The position numbers and the translations under genes were made by a program. Under the pieces are notes generated by a model. It had not been told where the DNA came from. It saw only the letters and a program-made list of their open reading frames with translations, and made no database searches. This document shows, piece by piece, positions 12,301 to 24,300 of a stretch of 64,000 nt of DNA. This stretch comes from Loripinus fragilis (taxonomy: Eukaryota; Mollusca; Bivalvia; Lucinida; Lucinidae), in contig OZ026525.1 of the NCBI GenBank assembly GCA_964019695.1, positions 72,346,260 to 72,410,259 of the forward strand, given 5' to 3'. Every line of letters begins with the position of its first letter. The stretch's first letter is position 1.

Positions 12301-15300
12301 ATAAACATGAAACAGGTCCCATACTAGGGGCTCACCATTGGTGTCTATGGGATGAGTAATTAGTTCACGGTGCCCTTACATAACTTACATAGGATGTTGT
12401 TTCCATCTCAATAGGAAATGAGATGGAAAGTTGACTGGTTCACAAATCACTCCTAGTCTCCTAGCAACAGCAGAGTATATAACTGCTAACGAGATTGGTA
12501 TACCAGTCCGTCTAAGTAATACCTGAAAAATACTGAATTTAATAACTAGGGGGTCAGCATAGACTTTCCAGGGGAAAAACCCCACCTTTGATGAAATTAT
12601 TTAAGCCTTTACTCCATGATAACGCCTTTGAAATATCATGTATTTAGAAATATTATGGAAAGTGGAGCATTTGCTCATTTGGAGTAAATGCTTCATTTTC
12701 CATAATATTTTCGAAAGTGTTCAAAGCTTTACTTAATTTTTTTCTAAAATGTTGTCTAAAATAGAAAATAATGTCAACATCTAAAAATAGCCTATGGAGT
12801 AAAAGGTTAAAATAAACTCCTGAAAACAGTCCAAAGTCCAGAACAGGAGGTAGATGAGGACAGTTTTAGGGTTTTTAACCACAAGCCCCTTTGGTCACAC
12901 AGCCACCAGGGAAATAACCATGATTCCTGAACCCTCCAGCAGGGTAGTGGCTATCTATATAGATATGAGGCATTAAGTGGGAGATGCTTATTTCCTGTCA
13001 AATTTGGTTAGACCAATGATCTGATCTAGCCAATAAGCAGCATGGTCACTGAGCTGATAAGAGCTGTCAATCATTTTATATGTAAATTTAAAGAACCACT
13101 TAAATTAGAGATATCACCTACAGGAGCTGTTACATATGTTGACTCTAAGACCGTTATTGGATTAATGAAAATCAGAGTCTAATTTTGCCTTGTAACCCTT
13201 ACCTCATAAAGACACCATTTGGCGCTTTGCAAACAGAGCAGACCCAGATCAGGCAGTTATTGTAAGAGCTGCCTGATCTTGGTCTGCTCAGTTTGCTTAT
13301 GGAAATATGATATATTTGATCCTTCACAAGTGGACCTGACAAGTAATTTCTTTGTTCTATGTACCTACATGAAAGTTTATTTAATTATTCATGGTGGGTG
13401 GAGCCTAACATGAATATTCATGAAGGAAAGGAATAAATCATCTCCTGCCTTTAAACACACATGATCTATAGCCATGATGGCATAGTGTATAACAAATGTT
13501 GTAAAAATAATTTATCTTATTTCTCAACTAAAAAATAATTTTGTGGGCACTCAAAAGAACCGTCTCCTTGAGACGGTTCTTTTGGGCACCTAAAACATAT
13601 GCTAGAAATTACCGGTAAGAAAATATTTACAATTTTACCCCCCAATTTTTTGTTTATCTACACCATTCAGTTTGATACAAAGTAGGGATGGTCTACTATA
13701 TAATTTCACTATATAATTTCAGGGGTCAGGTGAGCATTCCAAAATAATTCAGTACAAATGTTCCCTATCTTTTTATTTATCCTAGGAAACGGTGCAGAAC
13801 AAGATGAGACACCACAGACTGAAACTCTTTCAATAAACACCACAAGAAAATTTCAATATCTCATTTTTTTGTTGAAAAAAAACATCATTGTTTTAAAACC
13901 TTGATCAACCCTATGTAAACTTGAACATTACCTTTAACCCATATAAGCCTACAGCCCTTTCTGTGGGACACAGACATGCAGTGCAGACCCAGAACAGATG
14001 TCAAAGAACATAGCGTCTGATCAGGGTCTCCACAGTTTGCTTACAGAATGTTTGATTAAAATTTGAATAAAAATGAACCACCAAACAACTCTTAAAATGG
14101 AAATGGACTGGTCCAATTAATAACTATGGGAAATTCCATTCAGCATTAATGGGTTAATTCTTTACCTGCCAGTGTCCTCAGCTGTTAATCTTTGCAAACA
14201 ACGAAACATCAGGCCTGATCTGGATCCAATCTGTTTGACACTCAAACGGTATTCCTAAAATTTTTTTTCAAAAAGTTGATTTTGAAAAAAATCAGCAGAC
14301 AACAAAAATGCATGAAAAATTTCCCTGGGGGCAAGAGTTAACCATTTACTCCATAATAACGCCTTTTGACGCCTTCAAAATATGTATTTGTAAATATTAC
14401 GGAAAATGGAGCATTATCTCTTTTGGAGCAAATGCTCCATTTTCCATAATATTTTCAAAAGTATTCAAAACTTAACCTAAATTTTTTCTAGAATATTTTC
14501 AATGTTGTCTAAAAATAGAAAATGATGTCATGATCTAAAATAGCCTATGTAGAATGCTATCTTGCCCCTTACCTTGTCAATAAAAGAGTTTCCCTGATTA
14601 TAGTAGTCTGCCTTGTTGCCGTGGAACTTATGCTTCACGTATAAGACACTATTCAATGCTTCTAGAACTGCTTGACACCGATCACATGACCAAAGGTTCT
14701 CCTGTACCTCTGAAAATAGTCAAACTTCATCAATCTTTGAACTGTTTGGTTGACTCTTACTAAAATAACACTTCCTTAGCTAAGTGTGACTTTTGTCATC
14801 TGCTGATAACCTTTGCCAACGGCTTGAATCCAGATGATTAGGACTGACAGAACTTGGGTCGTGAAGTGGACCAAAATCATTTGACAGTGTGATAGTGTTC
14901 CTCAGTGATTTTATTTGGGCATTTTTACCACCTTATATGGGAGTCATTCCCAATCCAAAAATGGCCTTTATTTTCCCAATTTTATGTATTTTAGTACTTA
15001 TTTTCCCAATTCTTATGATATATTTTCCCAAATGTGAAGGAAAAGGTAGCTTCCCAAAATCCCAAATAAAATCACTGGTTCCTGAAAGTATTTTTTAAAA
15101 AGTTAATTTTGAAAAAAAGTCAACAGACAACAACGAAAACTACCCCAGCAGTGCAAAAAGTTAATTGAATTCATTAGATAAAAATTTTCAGTTTGAGTCT
15201 TCAGTTAATTCAAATTCATAGTTTTCAGTTGAATCATCAGTTAACATGGACTTTAAAGAATATATGGGTCATCACATGAGATTTTGGTACTTATAGAAAA

Positions 15301-18300
15301 TGCCTAAATGCACCTTATAAATGCCCATGCTGATATATCCTGTGTTGGTACAGGTCTTAATTTAGATGTTTCTTTTGAGCACCCAAAACACGTTTAAATT
15401 GATGGGTAACTGATGGGAAAACAAAAATTACTACATTTTGTATTTTCACGCTTAAACAAATTCCCTACCTGGACCTATGATTATTTGGCATAAATATCAA
15501 CTTATTCAGGAGGACATCAGTTAAAGTTCCTTCAAAACATTACTTTTTTCAGACTGCATGGGATATTCCACCAGATGAAAACATATAAAATGCACCTCTA
15601 CCTTGATTCACAATTTCCGTGATGAGGACGAGTGGATGTAAAGGATGTCTCTCCGCTAGACTGGCTTTAACATCTTCCGCTAAGGCATCTAGTCGATCGT
15701 ATATTTCATTTTCCACAATATTCTCTGTTGGCTGGCACCACTGGGCTATCATCACTGCTCCTATATTGAACAAATACATAGATTTAGATAAACAAAAATT
15801 TTCAACGTGAAATTGTAAATATTTTCTTACCCAAAATTTTTGGCATATGTTTTGGGTGCTCAAAAGAACCGTCTCATTGAGACGGTTCTTTTGAGCACCC
15901 ACAACATATGCTTTGGTTGAGAAATAAGATAATTATTTTTTATTACGCAGAAATCTTATCTAGGCTAGCTTTAACATCTTCCGCCAAGGCATCCAGTCGA
16001 TCATATATTTCATTCTCCACAATATTCTCTGTTGGCTGGCACCACTGTGCTATCATCACTGCTCCTATATTGCAGAAATACACACGTTTAGATAAACAAA
16101 AATTTTCAACGTAAAATTGTGAGTATTTTCTTACCCATAATTTTTCGCATATCTTTTAACCGTCTCATTGAGACGGTTCTTTTGAGCACCCACAACATAT
16201 GTTTTGGTTGAGAAATAAGAAAATTCATTTTCTATTACGCAGCACTCTTATCTAGACTAGCTTTAACATCTGCCGCCAAGGCATCAAGTCGATCATATAT
16301 TTCATTCTCCACAATATTCTCTGTTGGCTGGCACCACTGGGCTATCATCACTGCTCCTATATTGCAGAAATACACATGTAGATTGTTAATATTTTCTTAC
16401 CCATAATTTTTCGCATATGTTTTGGGTCCTCAAAAGAACCATCTCAATGAGACGGTTCTTTTGAGTACCCACAACATATGTTTTGGTTGAGAAATAAGAA
16501 AATTCATTTTCAAATATGCAGAAATCATATCTAGACTAGCTTTAACATTTTCTGCCAAGCCATCCAGTCGATCATATATTTCATTCTCAACAATATTCTC
16601 TGTTGGCTGGCACCACTGGGCTATCATCACGGCTCCTATATTGCAGAAATACACAGGTTTAGATAATCAAAAATTTTCAACGTGAAATTGTAAATATTTT
16701 CTTACCCAAAATTTTTGGCATATGTTTTGGGTGCTCAAAAGAAAGGTCTCTTTTGGGTACTCACAACATATGTTTTGATTGAGAAATAAGAAAATACATT
16801 TTCTATCACGCAGCACTCTTATCTAGACTAGCTTTAACATCTTCCGCAAGGCATTAAGCCGATCATATATTTCATTCTGATGGCTGGCACCACTGGGCTA
16901 TCATCACTGCTCCTATATTGCAAAAATACAGAAAAAGCCGTCCCCAAAAATGGTATCATTTTAGCTCTAGGCACCTATCTATTGGCTTATCTCACCACTA
17001 TTCATTTAATGTAGAAATATAACAAAGATAAAAGACATAAGATTTTGATATTTATTGCTTATGTGCATAACCCTCCACTAAATGTACAGTAAAACCAGTG
17101 TTAAACGGCCACTCTCAAAAAGTCCAAAAAATGTTTTTCAAGACTGATTATCACTTAATGCACGTCAAACGTATTGCAGAATGCTCCAAGGGGAGCATTC
17201 TGCAATACTTTTGACCTTCATTAAGCTACCATTTGTCATGAAGATCTTTTTTTTTGTCTAGTTTTGAGTGGCTGTTTTAGACAAGTTTTACTGTACATGG
17301 TTACATATCCAGCTGGGCCAGAGGTCTAAATTATAAACTGAGTCTACATCTTAATCCATAATACATGTAATGTATGCAAACAGTGATGGTTCTAGCAAGG
17401 GTTGAACTGCACATTTGTTTCTCTTCTTGTGAATTCCAGCCCTGATAACCAGAATTTTACCTGAGTGAGCAAGTGACTGAAGTGAGTGAGTTTGTGTTTA
17501 ACGTCCCGCCAACAGCTAAGGTCATATGAAGACAGGGCCACTGATTAGAGTCTCATCCTATAGACTGGACCAGATGAGGATCGAACTTGCAACCCCTCGC
17601 TACAAGGTGAGTGGTTTATCCACTACACCACTGCAGCTCCTGCATTTTACTTGAGAACAGAAAAAAAGTGTTTCAAATTTTAGAGCATTTGCCATGATTC
17701 TTTCGAGTGAAAATATGGTTTCATGTATTTTGAGCTATAAACTAGGCCCTGAGGTTATAAAACTATTTTCATGTTCTACTCAACTGAGCATGAATCCAAA
17801 ACAGCTGGCATTTTAACAATTATAAGCAAGAAAAGTCTATCTTTCAGTATACAAATGAGCAGTTGAAATTTCATGCTAAGTCAAGTTGTGCATGAAAAAA
17901 GTTTTATAACCTCAGGTCAGATTTGACTGTATGTACAAGTACCTGTTTCCAACTTTTGCTTCTCTGTTGGTAGCTGCAGGAAGGAGGTTATTTTCTTTGA
18001 TAAATACTGCTGCTGTAGGTACCGTAAAACTTTCTCTGCATAGTAGCGTGTTGTGAGATCAGAATGCCTAAAATAGATCAAACAACCATTATATTGTATA
18101 TGAGCCGCGACATGTGATTTCAAACAATGTGGTATTTTGACAAGTGTAGACTCAGGCGAGCCTGTACAGCCTCCTTTTCATCATATCATAATCGGATTTT
18201 TTATTAACGTGCAGGTGCAGGGGCATCATCCACATCAGTGGGCCCCTTTCCAGGTAACTGGCTAGCTGCACGCATAGCAGATCTCACACCTGATCTCCAG

Positions 18301-21300
18301 GTGCTCCTTTCTTGAGGGTCAACTGTCGTGAGCTTCCACTCACGGCAGTCTCTCTCTGTCAGTTTCTTCCAGGTTAGCTTTGGCCTCCCTGCCCCCCGCC
18401 TGCCTTCAATCTGTATATCACATGCTGTTCTGATTGCACCACTAGAACGCTCCACATGCCCATACAAGCGAAGCCTTCTCTCTCTCTCAAAATGAGGTCC
18501 AGGTCCTCAAGCTCAAGCTTTGCCAGTAATTCGCTTGACCTTACTGTGGCCACGTCCTCTGGCTTGATGCTGCAGATCTGTCTGATCATGGCCCCATCAT
18601 TGCGTTGCAGGTTGGTCTTGGTCAGTGGCCAAGTTTCACTGGCATGGAGCATGGCGCTCCGCACGCAAGAGCTGTATACATGGCCACGTGTCTTGTAAGA
18701 GAGGTGGCGGGATGTGAGAACTGGTAGTAGCTCCCTGAACTTCTTCCAGGCTGTTTTCACACGAGTAGTGACCACAATTTCACAGCCTCCACCAGCAGAA
18801 AGCATGTCACCCAGGTAGCAGAAAGAAGCTACCACCTCCAGCTTATCAGGTCCGGCCTGGACTTTATTCTGTGGCCTGCCGTCAATAGGGCCGGCATTTC
18901 CCATGCACCGTGCACACCTATAACCAGGATTTTGCATCAGTCGTTGTAGCCCACTGCATTTCTTATGCACCCAAAGTTTGCAGCCATTGCAGTAGATGCT
19001 GTTGTTGCCTACTCCTGTACAACAGACAGCGCATGGGTATTCACCTGAACTCTGCAAGAGGTCCAAGCCTGTACCACAGATCATGACCTTTGTCTTTCCT
19101 GCATTTACCCTCAACCCCTTCTTCCTTTTAAGCTTAAAAACTCCAAATGATGTTCAGTCAGTAGCTAAACACTCACAGAATATGCAAGCGACTAGCAAAG
19201 GCTCTGATCAGACTGTGCCTATGTGCAGGCTGATCTGAGGCTTTGCTGGTCGCACATACCACTTTTTTGAAAATCTCATGTCACAGCTCATATAAAGAGG
19301 ATCTTACAGGAGTGCTCCTGTGTTATTGTATTGCCAAGCATTTTATCTCTTCTCTTTTTTTTTGCAATGAGTTTAATAAATTCAATAATGCAGGAGCATG
19401 AATGTTTACTTCTGTTTATCATAACATCAATATTACTTTGATATTGCATTTTTGTTCAGTAAAAACTTTAAGATTTTATAATTATGCACGCAACCTTATT
19501 CATATTGTGGACTTTTTCATAATGTTACAAATATGTAAACAACTAGAGGTTTATGGATTTTAATACATGGTATTATATCACTCCCACGCAACATTATATG
19601 ATAAATTGTTAAACACACTGTATAGCAAAGCGTGGTGGCTTTTTGAGGTCATCCAGCATTAGTTAGAGATAATAGTGCTTATCATATGGGTAAAGTTTCT
19701 CTTTAAACTTTCATGCACAGTAAACAAAATTTTTGAGTGTAAAATTGTAAATATTTTCTTATCCATTTTTTGTTTATCTAAACCTATGAATGATAACCCA
19801 AAACATATGTTTAAACTGATGGATAAGAAAATATTTACAATTTTATGCTCAACAATTTGGCTTATTTGGACCTATATATATATATGTTACCTGTTTCCTT
19901 CGTGTACTATCTCCATCAACTCATCCACCAGGAAGTCACCCGCATGTTCATGCTGAGAAAGAAGGGTCCCGAAGTCAGAAAATCCTTCTTTGGAAATTTC
20001 TTCACAATCATAGTACAAGGGAGATAAACCTGTTGATGTCACAAAGGGTAGAAAAGATCAAGCCTGAGGTTATAAAACTTTTCTCATACTCAACTTAACT
20101 CAGCATGAAATTTATCCTGCTCATAAATGTTAAAATGCCAACAATTGTTGGCATTTTAACATTTATTAGAAGGATAAATACATCATCTGAGAGCTTAAAA
20201 GCAAGAAATACCAATATTTTTCACCATTTTAGTTATAAAGAAGCAGTTGAAATTCCATGCTCAGTTCCTTTTTGCTTGTTTCTTTACGTCCCATCAACAA
20301 TCTTTCAGTAATAAAGAGACGGGTCTTCCTGGGTTGAATCAGTTATAAGCAAGGATTAATGTGTCTTGCTCAAGGACACAAGGCAGCGACGCCGATGAGG
20401 CTAAAACCCACGGCCCCTTGGTCTCGAGTCAAGCACTCTACCACTGCGCTCCCCTCACGTTCAGTTCAGTTCAGCATGAAGAAAGTTTTATAATCAAAGG
20501 TCAGCAGTATTTCTTATTTAGCAGCTATAGCTATTATTTCTTTCATTTGGGGGTTTTCAACTTAAAAGCTTGACCACAGTAGAGAGTACTTTTTTGGGAA
20601 ATACATCATTTAACTCTTTACATGCCAGTGTCTGCTGCTAATCTTTGCAAACAGTTTGGATCCAAATCAAGCCCGACAAAAAGTCGGGCCTGATCTGAAT
20701 CCAAACTGTTTGACACTCTGATGGTATTGAAAAATGTTAAATTTGGGAAAAATTAGCAGACAACAATTTTTTGGATATAACCAAGCATGCACGTTTCAAG
20801 AAATATTATCTCTGTAACATTTTGTTGTTGTTGTTGAAAAATGTAATTCCAGGTCTTTATATAAGTGTTATCAAAAAAAATTTTTTAAATTTCTTAAACA
20901 GAAACATATGTTGTGGGTACTCAAAAGAACCATCTCAATGAGACGGTTCTTTTGAGCACCCAAAATATATGATAAAATGGATGGGTAAGAAAATATTCAC
21001 CATTTCATGCTCAAAAATTGTGTTTGGTTCATCTAGAGTTGCAATCATATACATACCATCTACCATTTTTCGGACCTTTACACCAAAGAGGTGTCGATTC
21101 TTGTACTCTGTATACCAGTGGTAGCTGTGTATTCTTTGACGATCATAGCGGTCCAGCATATGGCACCATCTGCAAGGATATTACCAATTAATTAACATCA
21201 AGAACATTTATATAATGTACTACAGAACCAGGGATCAAGCTAGGGGGCAACTAGGGGGAAATAGTCGCCCTAGGGGCCAAAATTTCACCCTAAATGGGAC

Positions 21301-24300
21301 CCAGGGAGAAGTGGGAGTCTCCCTAAAAAAAAAAAAAGAAGAATTTTTTTAGGGAGACTCATTTTCATTCTGTCACCACACAAGTGCAAGCTGTGGTGAC
21401 CTTATCAGACAATCTCCTACCACTGCAGCCTGTTTCTCCTTCCATTAAATGGCAATAGTATGCGCAATGGCTAGTTTGCTTCTAAATTGACAGAAAATGC
21501 CGTAATTTTGCGCTATAACTTTTCCTTATCTGACTGTCACTCTACAGGGAGAATGCACTTCTCCATACTGTCAGGGCCCAACTTGAACCCTACAGAACTG
21601 CCTTGTTTTGCAAAAAGACCTAAATAACTTAGGACAATGGGGAGCCTACTGGCAAATAAAGTTTAAATATATAATGCTGCCAAATGTCACTGTGAACCCC
21701 CAGCAACATCACCAGCAGGTCCCTTTTCTATCATTCTACCTATTTTCTACCAGTTTTAAAATTTGAGAGAGGACAAGAAATTGCATATAAAATTATCAAA
21801 GGGACATAACCTGCAAACTGTAAAAGGCAGAGTTATAGATCTTGACCATCTTGTGCATGAAAAATATTACCTATAGCAGTTTTCGAGCTAAAGAGCAGAA
21901 TACAAATTGCATTTAAAGATAAAAGATAAAGATAAAGAAGCCTTATTTAACGTCGCTTATAATGTAACAGACAACATTAGCTCATGAGCTATTCTGCGAC
22001 ATAACAATGATATCTTTCACAGATACTTACCTGTCTTTATCTCCCTAGCACAACCCCTTTCATGCGAGCGTCAGCAAGGGAGCTGCTAGTACCATTTTCT
22101 ACACCTTTGGTATGGTGGGGCCGCGGGATTCTGACCCACGACCTCCCGCTCCGAAAGCGGACGCTCTACCAACTGAGCTATCATTTAAAATGATCAAAGG
22201 GATGTAACTAAAAAAAATATTCAAGCCAGAATTATTATTCTTTGTGCAGCATGCCATATATCTTCTCATCATGCTTTATACATACATGAAGTTTCATCAA
22301 AATATCTTTTACCATTTTCAACTTTCAGAATGGACACAAAATTGTAATTTGCATTGAAAATCAAAGGGAAATAATTTTAAAATTATAAAAGCCAGAGTTA
22401 TGGCCCTTGTGCATGACACATCTTAGTGTTCCTTACAATTTATGCATGAAGATTCATCTAAATAGCTTAGAAATTGCATTTATTAATGTTCAAGGGGAAT
22501 AACTTGATAAATAAACATACTGTAAGAGCTGAATAGTTTCAATATTACATTGGTCTACACTGTCTGCCTTCCACTTACATTTTATTTCGCATTGGAGAAA
22601 AAGTGTGTAAGTTATTAAATCCTTTTCTTATTGCTTCAAGTTGTATTTACCATGTACAAACCAGGGGTAAGTTTTATTGGTAAAAATTTCAGGCCAGTCT
22701 AAAAAATATCGACTGCTTCAGCTTATCGGACAGGTAATTATGGCCTACAACAAAAGTGAGATTTTTTGTCCATTTCCACTGAGATCATCCAGTCCTGTTG
22801 GTATTCTATTGTTAACTCATCCGGGTATTTTAGAGTTTATGTAACCTCACGCTGAAGAGCTCCGCTGAGATACTCGGTGAAAATAATGCCAGACGCTTAT
22901 TAAAAAGCGTTCAAAATCCTGAAATTTTAATCGATAATATGTCGATAAATATGTCCGATTATTTTATAATCACTTTCTTTATCAAAAGAAAATCATATTT
23001 TTAATCGATACTGAAAATTTCAGCGCAAAATTTTGAGTAGTTTTAAAGATATTGCAAGATATAAATTCACCAAAATACGTTGGGATAACGGAGAATTACC
23101 TGTGTTTTCACCGAATGTGTAAAGCGCCTCGATGATCCAGAGCAGGATATGACGTTTCACTGTTTAAGAGAATAGAAAGTCCCTGCTGTGAGGGACAGTC
23201 AGACCACAGGGAGAAACAATATGTCTCGTCACACTGACAGGGGGCCTCACTATAGGGATCAAACATTTTTCTCAATGCATTAACATCTGCCGGACCCTGA
23301 GGGTGGTGTTGAATCCCGAGCCTGAAAGACGAGGGTATAAACGACCCTGATGGGTCTAGCAGATGTTAGTGTATCAGAAAATCATGTTCCACCTTATTTT
23401 ATAGCATAAAGTCATTTTGTCACTGGAAAACGTTTCGAAAAGTTCATTTATGTATTGCTATAATGGCGTACAAAAGTAGGTTTGTTCCAGAGCAAAGACT
23501 TACGTAGGTCTAAGATTAGGCCTAAGAATGGATTTTCTGTTATGTCCCATTCTTAGGCCTAATATTTTGGGTCACATTTTGTTCAAATAGGAACACTCTA
23601 ACATTTGACTCAATTTCTTATAAAAAGACCAATTTGTCTGGTGTAAAAATTGTTGTAATAGTAAGTCCCTTACCTGTAGTTGATGCTCACACAAAAATAT
23701 GTCCAAAATATTGAAAATCCACTTTTGTAGAAGCAAATAATGATTTGTTTACAAAAAAAGTCTCCAAAACACATATGTTCAACACAATGACATCACAGTT
23801 TTATGAATGGGTGAGGTCCTCCATGAAAAAAGCATACAGTGACCATTGGCTGTTTTACCTGTCACATGTGACATGCCAACTCAGCAGATTTTAACATGTG
23901 ACCCAAACAGCCAATGGTCACTGCATGCTTTTTTCATGGAGGACTCAGCCATTCATAAAACTGTGATGTCATTGTGTTGAACATATGTGTTTTGGAGACT
24001 TTTTTTGTAAACAAATCATTATTTGCTTCTACAAAAGTAGATTTTCAATATTTTGGACATATTTTTGTGTGAGCATCAACTAGAGGTAAGGGACTTACTA
24101 TTACAACAATTTTTACACCAGACAAATTGGTCTTTTTATAAGAAATTGAGTCAAATGTTAGAGTGTTCCTATTTGAACAAAATGTGACCCAAAATATTAG
24201 GCCTAAGAATGGGACATAACAGAAAATCCATTCTTAGGCCTAATCTTAGACCTAAGACTTACGCCATCCTAACGTCACTAAATAAGGTTCATTTCTATGC

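Noticed and set aside
22120..22185. Functional tRNA-Arg gene on the minus strand
   Set aside because: A and B boxes are good, but the acceptor stem does not pair and a SINE body and (TTTATC)n tail follow directly.
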